Notes under the pieces: model-generated
What the model saw: the letters and a program-made list of their open reading frames with translations, nothing else
Databases searched by the model: none
Told to the model about the DNA's origin: nothing
Shown: positions 39,443-48,700 of the stretch, one piece after another
Numbering within the stretch: position 1 is the stretch's first letter
Layout: each line of letters starts with the position of its first letter
Assembly: GCF_900302455.1 (NCBI RefSeq)
Contig: NZ_ONZG01000019.1
Span: 1-54,366 of the forward strand
Reading direction: 5' to 3'
DNA: 54,366 nucleotides
Source: Falsiruegeria mediterranea M17
Lineage (GTDB): Bacteria > Pseudomonadota > Alphaproteobacteria > Rhodobacterales > Rhodobacteraceae
Translations under genes and position numbers: made by a program

Positions 39443-41175
39443 TTCGCCACCGCTTGTGCATTCAGGTTGCGTTTGATCTGATCGGCGTTCTTGAGCTGGG
39501 CTTTCATCACCTCGTCCCGCGGTCCAAACGAGACAACCGTCCCTTGATCCAGCACCAGAAGCGTGTCGCATTCGGCAATGGCCTGCGGACGATGCGACAT
39601 GATGATCACGGCTTTGCCTTCGGTTTTGAATTCCCTGATGGTCTGGTTCAGAGCCTGGGATCCCTCTGCATCCAGCGCAGAGTTGGGTTCATCCAGGATC
39701 AGAATGACGGGGTCCCCGAACAGCGCGCGCGCCAGGGCCACACGCTGCTTCTGTCCACCCGACAGGTGGCTCTGATCCCCATCAAGCTGCGTGTCATAGC
39801 CATTGGGCAGGGTCAGGATCATGTCGTGCGCATTGGCGCGTTTGGCCGCCGCAACAACGGCGTCGCCATCAACATTGGCTGACATGCGCGCGATGTTTTC
39901 CGCAACGGTTCCGGGCAACAGGGCCACGCTTTGGGGCAGATAGCCGATATATTGGCCCAGCTTGTCGGGGTCATATTGGTCCAGCTCGGCCCCGCCCAGG
40001 CGGATTTCACCGCTGGCACTGGGCCAGATCCCCAGCAGCGCCTTTGCAAGCGAGGATTTGCCTGATCCGCTGCGGCCAATCACGCCAAGGGCATGGCCGG
40101 GGTTCACGCCAAAGTTCAGGTTCTTGAGGGTGGGCGCCGATCCGCCCGGCGGGACAACCACCAGCTTGCGCACCAGGATCTGCGCCTTGGGACGCGGCAG
40201 GGCCGTGAGGGGTTTCGCCTTGGGTGTCGCCGACAAAAGCGCATCCAGAGAGGACCACGCCTGGCGCGACCGCTGAAAGACCTGCCACTGTCCCAGACAT
40301 TGTTCGATCGGCGCCAGGGCCCGCCCCAAAAGGATCGATGCCGCGATCATCGCGCCGCCAGTCAGCTCGCCCTGGAGCACGAAATAGGCCCCGACGGCCA
40401 GGATCGCCGATTGCAGGAACAGGCGAAACGCCTTGCTGCTTGTGGTAAAGCTGCCGACCCAATCGGCTGCGTTGATCCGATCATCCAGCGCGGCAGATTG
40501 TTTCTTGTGCCACCGTTCGGACACGGCATGGCGCATCCCCTGGCTTTGCACCACATCGCGGGCATGTTCGGCTTGCGCTGCCAGGCTTTGAGCCTGAAAC
40601 GACGTGACATTGGCCCTTTGTGTTTTGCGCACGGTCAGAAACTGGTTCAGCACGGCAATGACCACGAGCACTGCGCCGCCTGCACAGGCCGTCCAGCCCA
40701 GCATCGGGTGGAGTACAAAGATCGCGAACAGGAAGAGCGGGGACCAGGGCAAGTCAAACAGCGCGAGAAACACCGGAGAGGCGGTCAGCGTCTGGATCGA
40801 TTCAAGATCTTTCAGCTCCGCTCCCTTGCTTTGCGAGCCGTCCGGGATCCGCGACAGCCTGGCCTCGAAGATTGTGCGGTCAAGGGAGGTTTGAAAGTTT
40901 GCCCCGTAGCGGGCCATGATGCGGCCCCGTGCGTAATCGAGCAGGCCCATGAAAAAATAGAGAAACCCGACCAGCACAAAGAGGGCGGCCAGCGTCTCTT
41001 CGGAGCGGGAGCCCAGAACGCGATCGTAGACCTGCAACATGAACAACGGGCCCGTCAGCATGAGCAGGTTCACAAAAATGCTGAACAGGAAAACAGCCCA
41101 GATCAGGGCCGTGCCGGACTTGCGCGCATCAATGAGTTCGTGACGCTTGCTTTCATTGACGTGTAATTGATTCAC
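39439..41175 (-). CDS. Type I secretion ABC exporter, PrtD/HlyB-like
   Basis: ATPase-permease that should export the RTX proteins encoded around it. About 578 residues. Transmembrane domain with FLFSIFVNLLMLTGPLFMLQ and VYDRVLGSRSEETLAALFVL, typical of PrtD-type exporters; no C39 peptidase domain. Nucleotide-binding domain: Walker A GRSGSGKSSLAKALLG near residue 367, signature LSGGQKQRVALARALFGDP, Walker B VILILDEPNSALD, and the switch His in IIMSHRPQ. The start is uncertain: GTG 41175 gives family length; the frame is open to a TTG at 41283. The MFP gene follows by four-base overlap. Confidence 0.93.
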   Translation of the reverse strand: MNQLHVNESKRHELIDARKSGTALIWAVFLFSIFVNLLMLTGPLFMLQVYDRVLGSRSEETLAALFVLVGFLYFFMGLLDYARGRIMARYGANFQTSLDRTIFEARLSRIPDGSQSKGAELKDLESIQTLTASPVFLALFDLPWSPLFLFAIFVLHPMLGWTACAGGAVLVVIAVLNQFLTVRKTQRANVTSFQAQSLAAQAEHARDVVQSQGMRHAVSERWHKKQSAALDDRINAADWVGSFTTSSKAFRLFLQSAILAVGAYFVLQGELTGGAMIAASILLGRALAPIEQCLGQWQVFQRSRQAWSSLDALLSATPKAKPLTALPRPKAQILVRKLVVVPPGGSAPTLKNLNFGVNPGHALGVIGRSGSGKSSLAKALLGIWPSASGEIRLGGAELDQYDPDKLGQYIGYLPQSVALLPGTVAENIARMSANVDGDAVVAAAKRANAHDMILTLPNGYDTQLDGDQSHLSGGQKQRVALARALFGDPVILILDEPNSALDAEGSQALNQTIREFKTEGKAVIIMSHRPQAIAECDTLLVLDQGTVVSFGPRDEVMKAQLKNADQIKRNLNAQAVAK

Positions 41176-41570
41176 AGTGTTGAAACCCAATAGTCTTTTA
41201 TGCTCTGGCGCCACTGACAGACCATGTGTGACGCTAAGGGCTGGGTGACTGGTAAAGAAGAGAAGTTCAAACGAAGTTGACAACTCGCGTATTTAAATCT
41301 GATGAGCGAAAGTCTCCCAAGTCTATTTGCTCAACGTCTTTGGCTTACCTGATTACTTGCCGCAACAAAAGCATCTTTCAACCCTGCAAGGAACTGGTTT
41401 TGGCAAGCTATGCGCTGGTTTTGGCCCATATTATTTTGCGTTGAGGGCAGCGGGCACAGAGGGGCCTCTGGCCATGCAAGACGGGGAGGCACGCCAGCTC
41501 AGCGGTAGTCGCCCGCGCTGAGATTTCGAAAAGCGCGGTCTTTTTCGGAGCCCGTTTCAGCGAATGGGCG
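41176..41570. other. Noncoding gap upstream of the type I secretion operon
   Basis: 395 bp with no convincing gene. It must hold the promoter of the ABC-MFP operon and the 3' flank of the beta-propeller RTX gene. Visible structure is a pair of 11-bp direct repeats, CTGGTTTTGGC, at 41394-41404 and 41415-41425, spaced exactly 21 bp. Confidence 0.5.
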
Positions 41571-44261
41571 TTACAGATAAAAAAGGTCGTCGCTGAATTG
41601 CAGGGCTTCGATATTGATCAGCGTATCGGTGCCATCGCTGCCGCTCAGATGTGTGACGGTGGTGACATCACCCCGAGTCGAGATGGCGTATTCGTTGCGC
41701 TGGCCGGAAAAGAGGGCATAGTCCCAGCCATAGCCGCCATCCAGCGTATCGTCCGAGGCCCCGCCTTCAAGCCGGTCCACCCCGCCGCCGCCCAGAAGCG
41801 TGTCGCGCCCGTAATACCCACGCAGGTAATTGCGGCCGTGATCTCCGGTCAGGTGGTCGTCATGGTTCGACCCGCCCAGGTTCTCGATCGAGGTATAAAG
41901 ATCGCGGGCCGCATCGCCGTGGGATCCGCGCCCCAGCAGCAACGAGGCGCTCACGCCGCTGCTGGATTGCCAATAGGCCACGGTGTCCGAGCCTGATCCG
42001 CCATCATAGCGATCCTTGCCACCACCGGATCCGATGAACCAGTCATAGCCCCCAACCCCGCGAAAATCCTCCTCGCCGTCCGAGCCGTAGAACAGATCGC
42101 CATGGATCGAGCCGGTGACCCGCTCGATCGAGGTATATGTGTCGCCTGCGGCCTGGCCCGAGGTGCCGCGCCCGGTGCCCAGGTTCACGGTGACCGCGCC
42201 GGGGGCATAGACATAGGACATCATGTCCCGACCGCTGCCCCCGTCATAGCTGTCGTTGCCATCGGTGCCGATGAACCAGTCGTAATCCCCCAGGCCGCGC
42301 AGGCGGTTGTTGCCCGCATCCCCTTGCAGGACATCGCCATAGATGGAGCCGGTGACATCCTCGATCTGGCACAGGATGTCCGTCTCGCTGCCGCTTGTTG
42401 CGGTGCCCGCGGCCAGGTTGACCCGCACAAAGGCGCCATAGTCGGAAAAGCTGACCATGTCGGTGCCGGACCCGCCGTCCAGCGTGTCATTGCCGCGGCC
42501 GGGCAGCAGCCAGTCATTGCCGCCGCGCCCCTCCAGCAGGTCATGTCCGTCCGCGCCGGTCAGGGTGTTGGCCTGGTTCGTGCCCCGGAAGGTGTCATTG
42601 CCGCCGGTCCCTGTCAGACCCTCGATACTGTGCAGGACATCGTCGGTTGCGGCCCCGGCATTGCGGGCGTTGTCCATCAGGTCAACAGAGGCCGCGGTGG
42701 GGGCCATGCTGTAGTCCAGCGTGTCGAACCCGGCGCCACCGTCGACGGTGCTGGGCCCATTGGCCCAGTCAAAGACATCATTGGCGCCGCTGCCCAGGGT
42801 TGGCAGCGGGTCGGGGATGATGACGTGGTCGCTGTTGAACAGGCTGCTGTGGGTCAGCACCGTCGGGCTGAGGCTGCCGCCCCGAGCGCTGTAGATGGTC
42901 AGGGTCTCGTCCTGCCAGCGCAGGACCAGCCCGTTTTCCAATGGGGTGACCTGGAAATCTTCGATCCGGTAGTAGCCCGAAAAGGCAGACAGGTCGATCT
43001 TGTCCCGGACATGGTCGAAATCGGCAATCGTGTCGGGGTTGCCATCCGGAGCAAAGATAAAGACATCCGCCCCCGATCCGCCGGTCAGCACGTCGGACCC
43101 GGAGCCGTCGATCAGGATGTCATCTCCGGCCCAGCCATTGACCTGCGAGCCGCCGGGCAGGGCGCTGAGCACGTCGTTCTGCGATGTGCCGGTGGGCCCC
43201 TGGGTCACGGTGCCTGCCGGTCCCAGATCCAGGGCCAGCCGGGTCAACCCCTTGTCGCCGGGGCTGAGCACGAACAGCTCGACCCGGTCGCCCATGGGGA
43301 CAAAGCGCAGTTGGCTGACAGCCCCCAGAGCGGTGCCAACCTCGTCGATCAGGGTGTCGCGGTGGATCAACCGCCCACCAGGCAACATCTGAAACAGGGA
43401 TACACCGCCATCCGCGCCCGCCACGGCCACCAGCACCTGATCGTTCAGCGTGATCGTGTCCAGGGCGCTCACCCGATAAAAGCGGGTATCCTGGGTGTCG
43501 TTGACCTGATCCACAAATCTGAGTTCACCCTGCGCATCCAGCTCCAGAACGGTCAGGGACGAGCTGGAAAACGAGGTCAGGAGCACAAAGGCCCGATCCC
43601 CGATCATGACGGTTTCCATTGCCGTGGGTTGATCGACCGGCAGCTGTTCCGCAAAGCCGAACGCCGCGACCTGGCGCAGGGTGCCGTTGGTGTTCTGGGT
43701 AAAGACGGTCAGCCCGTTTTCCCTTTGCGACGCGGCCACCAGATAAGAGGTGCCGTCGACGGTGATGCTGTCCAGGGCCACCACCCCTTTCAGATACCGG
43801 CTGGCCGAGTCGCTCTGTGTGCCGACATGGCTGAGGGCGCCCGAGGGGGCTATGCGATAGGTGCTCACTCCGGATTGCCCCTGGGCCGCGACATGGAGGT
43901 AATCCTGACCCTGAAGCGTGACCCGGTGCAGCGAGACGAGATTTCCGGCAAAGCCCACACCGTCCAGATAGGCGGTACAGCTGCTGTGATCCCCGCTCAG
44001 TCGGTCGACCGTGGCGCCGTCCAGGGATCGGGTCTGACCGTTGAAGGTAAAGTCCTGCTGATCGCGCGACAGGTTGGCACGTCCGGCCTGCGCCGGATTC
44101 AGCAACCCGTCCGTCAACGCCAGGCTGGCGCGCTGACCGCTGACCGGATCATGAACCAGCAGCTGGGGCGACGCCCCCGCCGTGATGTCGATCCGGGCCG
44201 TTTGACTCAATTCAGGCAGATGTGCCGACCAGATCGTCTGGACAACCGAAAAAAACCCCAT
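41571..44261 (-). CDS. RTX protein with N-terminal beta-propeller-like region
   Basis: 896 residues. Residues about 40-345 form repeated beta-strand units with pattern TLQGQDYLHVAAQGQSGVST, SITVDGTSYLVAASQRENGL and TITLNDQVLVAVAGADGGVS, resembling lactonase/YVTN-type propellers. RTX nonapeptides follow (SGSDVLTGGSGADVFIFAPD, then a DFDHVRDKIDLSAFSGYY linker) and the C-terminal module shared with other RTX proteins here (GSNHDDHLTGDHGRNYLRG), ending FSDDLFYL. No signal peptide. ATG 44261 has GGAAG about 5 bp upstream; GTG 44273 is possible. An enzymatic role for the propeller is unproven; carbohydrate or protein binding is equally likely. Confidence 0.87.
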   Translation of the reverse strand: MGFFSVVQTIWSAHLPELSQTARIDITAGASPQLLVHDPVSGQRASLALTDGLLNPAQAGRANLSRDQQDFTFNGQTRSLDGATVDRLSGDHSSCTAYLDGVGFAGNLVSLHRVTLQGQDYLHVAAQGQSGVSTYRIAPSGALSHVGTQSDSASRYLKGVVALDSITVDGTSYLVAASQRENGLTVFTQNTNGTLRQVAAFGFAEQLPVDQPTAMETVMIGDRAFVLLTSFSSSSLTVLELDAQGELRFVDQVNDTQDTRFYRVSALDTITLNDQVLVAVAGADGGVSLFQMLPGGRLIHRDTLIDEVGTALGAVSQLRFVPMGDRVELFVLSPGDKGLTRLALDLGPAGTVTQGPTGTSQNDVLSALPGGSQVNGWAGDDILIDGSGSDVLTGGSGADVFIFAPDGNPDTIADFDHVRDKIDLSAFSGYYRIEDFQVTPLENGLVLRWQDETLTIYSARGGSLSPTVLTHSSLFNSDHVIIPDPLPTLGSGANDVFDWANGPSTVDGGAGFDTLDYSMAPTAASVDLMDNARNAGAATDDVLHSIEGLTGTGGNDTFRGTNQANTLTGADGHDLLEGRGGNDWLLPGRGNDTLDGGSGTDMVSFSDYGAFVRVNLAAGTATSGSETDILCQIEDVTGSIYGDVLQGDAGNNRLRGLGDYDWFIGTDGNDSYDGGSGRDMMSYVYAPGAVTVNLGTGRGTSGQAAGDTYTSIERVTGSIHGDLFYGSDGEEDFRGVGGYDWFIGSGGGKDRYDGGSGSDTVAYWQSSSGVSASLLLGRGSHGDAARDLYTSIENLGGSNHDDHLTGDHGRNYLRGYYGRDTLLGGGGVDRLEGGASDDTLDGGYGWDYALFSGQRNEYAISTRGDVTTVTHLSGSDGTDTLINIEALQFSDDLFYL

Positions 44262-44413
44262 ACCCACTTCCACTCATGCGCCCCCACGCATGGGTCAGGA
44301 ATGGGTCAGGACTGGTGCCTTGAGATGTGCCAAAACGGGGCGAAAGCGGGGCATGAACGCCGCATTCTATTAAAACATGTTAAGATTTGCTTTCAGCTGG
44401 CGACGGGCCGACC

Positions 44414-45472
44414 TCAGGTGCCGTTGCTCTTGAACCATTTCAGTGTCTTGTGGATCCGAGACCCTCTCTCAGGGGACGCAGTTGCCGTGCCGTCCAGCGC
44501 ATAGGCCGCGGCAGCAAGGTCGATCCACTGCATCTGGCTGATTTCCTCGCGATAGAGCAGGTCGTCGGGAATCCCGGGCTCCTGAAAGGTGAACCCCGGC
44601 TGCCACTCCTGCACCCGCTCTGCCAGAAGCGCGTTGGCGGGGGCATAGCGCGTCGAGAACTTGGCGTATTCATGACGGGCCAGCAGGCTGGTCGGGCCCC
44701 CTTTTGTTGACAAGATATCGGTGGCCGCATGGACCAGATGCGCCGGGGGCAGGCCCTGCCGCACAATCTGGCAAGCGATCCAATACGCAAGGGGATCGGG
44801 TGATATATTGGCCTCGTCCGGGGGTGGGGCATCCAGCATGTCCACCGTCAGGCTGCTGCCGAGCAGGGTCAGAAAGCTTCCGCCGATCCCGCCAGGGGCA
44901 CGGCGGATCTGATCATAATCCAGCAGATGGATCTGGCTGGGGGCAAAGCCTTGCAGCAGGGTGTCATAGATTGCGTTGTGATCAATGCGGATCCCAAAGC
45001 TCCGACGCTGTTCCAGAGCCTTGCGCACATACGCATAGATGGCCTGGGGATGACCGGATTTCGCCAGTTGCAGCCACAGGGACTGTATCAGCTCGGCCTG
45101 GGCGCGCATGGTATAGACGATCTTGACATCCTCGAAGCTCGAGAGGCGCTCGGCCAGCGCGGCCATGTCCACCGGTTCGGGATAAAACCGCGAGAAATTC
45201 TCGGCGGACAAAAACAGCGTGCCGGGGGCATCGGCATAGCGTTCAATGAGATCTTGCCAGAGATCTTCGGGCGTGTTGGCCTTGAAAAAGGCCTTTGGAA
45301 CGTCCGGCATGGTTTGCCAGACAGCGGCCAGAACGTGGTGGGCGGTATTGGGGCCGATGTACGGGTAATGAATCCCGTCTTGTGCCAAACGGTCCCGGTT
45401 CAGATGAAACAGGGACTGCAGGTAGGTGGTGCCTGTTTTGTGGGCGCCTATGTGAAAAACGACGTTTGCCAT
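44414..45472 (-). CDS. Sulfotransferase-like protein
   Basis: 352 residues. VVFHIGAHKTGTTYLQSLF at residues 4-22 matches the 5'-phosphosulfate loop of sulfotransferase-family proteins; VKIVYTMRAQAELIQSLWLQ resembles the 3'-phosphate-binding region. It is a paralogue of the 28604-29524 product but has base composition like its neighbours. It lies between the beta-propeller RTX gene (same strand, 152 bp downstream) and the divergent giant RTX gene. A role in sulfating the exopolysaccharide is inferred; nothing in the sequence names the substrate. Confidence 0.72.
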   Translation of the reverse strand: MANVVFHIGAHKTGTTYLQSLFHLNRDRLAQDGIHYPYIGPNTAHHVLAAVWQTMPDVPKAFFKANTPEDLWQDLIERYADAPGTLFLSAENFSRFYPEPVDMAALAERLSSFEDVKIVYTMRAQAELIQSLWLQLAKSGHPQAIYAYVRKALEQRRSFGIRIDHNAIYDTLLQGFAPSQIHLLDYDQIRRAPGGIGGSFLTLLGSSLTVDMLDAPPPDEANISPDPLAYWIACQIVRQGLPPAHLVHAATDILSTKGGPTSLLARHEYAKFSTRYAPANALLAERVQEWQPGFTFQEPGIPDDLLYREEISQMQWIDLAAAAYALDGTATASPERGSRIHKTLKWFKSNGT

Positions 45473-45509
45473 ATCTGATCAGAAAGCTTTGAAATCACTG
45501 GGACTGCTG

Positions 45510-45525
45510 CATGTTACAAAACATG
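45510..45525. promoter_or_regulatory. Inverted repeat in the divergent promoter region
   Basis: CATGTT-ACAA-AACATG, perfect 6-bp arms, in the 238-bp gap between the sulfotransferase-like gene and the giant RTX gene. The related palindrome AACATGTT lies upstream of the beta-propeller RTX gene (44374-44381). Possible operator. Confidence 0.3.
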
Positions 45526-45710
45526 GACGAGATCAATGGTGCACCGGAAACACCGCGGTGCGTGGCCGACGGTCACCACTTGCCCAGATCATGCGTGTCC
45601 CGGCCTCTTGTTCGTTGACATATGTCTCGTAGTAAGCGGATAGTGCAGGACAAATTTCAACCCCCCTGGCGTTAATCGACGGTCTTTGGCCTGCTTGGAG
45701 ATAAAGTTTT

Positions 45711-48700
45711 ATGGCGACATTCAACGGTACCCCTGACAGTGATGTGATCTTTGGAACGTCTTCGGCAGACAGCCTGTCCGGAGGAGACGGGGATGACCAG
45801 CTGATCGGTCAGGCCGGGGCGGATACGCTCCTTGGGCAAGCGGATGACGACCTGCTGTCGGGGGGCGCGGACAATGACAGCCTGGATGGCGGTGCGGGTG
45901 TTGATACGCTCTCGGGGGGCGTGGGGGCCGATACCCTGACCGGGGGCGCGGGCGCCGATGTCTTTCGCGATGATGCGGTTGGGCTGGACGGGGATCTGAT
46001 CACGGATTTCACCTCCGAAGATGTGGTGCGGGTGTCCGGGTCCTTTCTGTTTGACGACAGCTTTCAAAGAACAACCACGGGCGGGACAACGCTGCTCGAA
46101 ATCAACACCGATGAAACACCGGGTTTCGATACGTCGGTCACATTGACCGGAACATTTGCGACCGGGTATTTCGCGGCGCTGGCCGGGCCGACGTTCAGCG
46201 ATATCGTTTTTGTACCGGCCCCGGGTGGGACGGCGACCGCCGGGGATGATGAACTCAACGGAACCCTTGCGGCGGATACCCTGGATGGCGGTGCAGGTGA
46301 TGACCGCATCATCGGGGCCACGGGCGCGGATCTCCTGTCTGGTGGGGCAGATCACGATTCGATCTATGCCGGGGCGGGCAATGACACGATTTCAGGCGAT
46401 GGGGGCAATGACTGGCTGGTCGGCGATGCCGGCGATGACAGCATCGATGGCGTTTCGGGATCAAACAGCATCTATGGCGGCTCGGGCGAAGACACGATTG
46501 ATGTCGGCACAGGCACACGGAATTTTGCCGATGGCGGGTCCGGCGCGGATTCCGTGGTCTCTCAGGCAGGCTCGGACACGCTGCGCGGCGGGGCCGACAA
46601 TGATACGCTGATCGGCAATCAGGGGAACGATGTCCTGCACGGGGATGCGGGCAATGACACGCTGAGCGGTGATACCGGCTCGGACCAGCTGTATGGCGGA
46701 TCGGGCAATGACACCCTGTCGGGCGGCACCGAGGCCGACCAGCTTTATGGGGGGCAGGATCATGACCTGGTCCTGGGCGGCGACGGCAATGATTATGTTT
46801 CGGGCGATTCCGGTCGCGATACCCTGCGAGGAGAGAGCGGCAATGACACCCTCAGTGGCGGGTCGGGCGATGACCTGCTTGAGGGCGGCGTCGATAATGA
46901 CAACCTGATCGGTGGCGGCGACAACGACACGCTGCGTGGCGAGGCCGGAGAGGACACCCTTTCGGGCGGGACAAACAATGACAGCCTGGATGGCGGCGCT
47001 GATGATGACCGCCTGAGTGGCGGCCAGGGAAGCGATACCCTGACCGGTGGCACCGGGATTGATCTGTTCATCGATCAGGCGACCAATCTGGACGGCGATA
47101 CGATTACCGATTTCACGGTCACGGATGCGGCCGCCGAAGGCGACGCCATCACCGTGACAGGGCGCCGGTTTGACGATGGTCATGTCACGGTCAGCTATGC
47201 CGGTGGCAATACCATTCTGACCATCGACACGGACCGTGATGGGGTTGCCGATACGGTGATCACCCTGACCGGCACCATCACCGCGGATTTCCTGACCGTG
47301 ACCGATGGCACCAACACCACCATCCGCGCCTATCCGACAGCCGGCCTTGGCAGTTCCGGCAACCCTGTGCGCGGCACCATTGCCGACACCACCAGCGCAT
47401 CCGCGATTGCGGCCGGCGGGGCAAACACCATCCTTGGCAACGCGGGCGCAGACACCCTGACGGGGGATGCCGCGACCAGATCCATCATGGCCGGCCTGGG
47501 CAACGACAGCGTCGAGGGCGGCGCTCAGGGTGAGGTGATCTCGGGCGATCACGGCGCCGATACGCTGGCGGGCAATGGCGGTCAGGACCGGATCTATGGT
47601 GGCGACGACGGGGACAGCATTTCCGGGGGCGCCAGCCAGGATACCCTCTATGGCGACCGGGGCGACGATACCCTGTCGGGTGGGGATTCAGATGACGAGG
47701 TCCATGGCGGCGATGGCGCCGACAGCATTCTGGGCGAACTTGGCGGTGACGAGCTCTATGGGGAAGCGGGCAACGACACGATCGAAGGCGGCGCCGGGGT
47801 CGACTACATCCAGGGCGGCACAGATCAGGACCTGATCTCGGGCGGCGATCTGGGTGATCAGCTTTATGGCTCCTCCGGCAACGATACGATCAACGGCGAT
47901 GCCGGACGGGATTACATCTCGGGCGGCAGCGATGACGATGTTCTGCGTGGCGGGGCGGATGAAGACACGCTGTTTGGCAGCTCGGGCGATGACCATCTGC
48001 TGGGTGAGGATGGCGCCGACAGCCTGGATGGCGGTGGCGGCAACGACCTGCTGGAAGGCGGGGCCGGCGACGATACGCTTGGCGGCGGCAACGAGGTCGA
48101 TACGCTGACCGGCGGGACAGGGGATGACCTGTTTGTTGGCCGCACCACTGAAATGGCCGGCGATATCATCACCGATTTTGCGGCTGGCGATCGGATCCGG
48201 CTGAATTATTCCAGCTTCTTCGATGCAGATGTCACGATCACCGTAACGGGTGGCAATACGGAATTTGCCATTGATACCAATCAGGATCTGACGGACGATC
48301 TGTTCTTTACCCTGCAGGGGGCTTACACGCCCGGCGATTTCCAGCTGATCACGGCTGCGAATTTCACCGAGATCTTCCTGCCGTCGCTTTCGGGCGGGAT
48401 CTGGACCGGGACCGAAAATGCCGACACCTATGTTGCCTCCAACGGCAGCGACAGCCTGAACGGGCTGGGTGGGGATGACCAGCTGACCGCTCTCGAAGGC
48501 AACGATATCGTCAATGCAGGCAACGGGAATGACGATGTCTTTGGCGGTGAGGGCAACGATCAGATCGATGGCGGCAACGGCGATGATTTCCTGCGCGGTG
48601 ATGCGGGCAATGACACCGTTCTGGGCGGCGCGGGTCGCGATGAGATCAACGGCGACGCGGGCAATGATCTGCTGTCTGGCGGCACCGAAGCTGATACGCT

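Noticed and set aside
42102-44504. 800-codon plus-strand frame opposite the beta-propeller RTX gene
   Set aside because: Overlaps a well-supported gene on the other strand and has no family features; also overlaps the sulfotransferase-like gene end.
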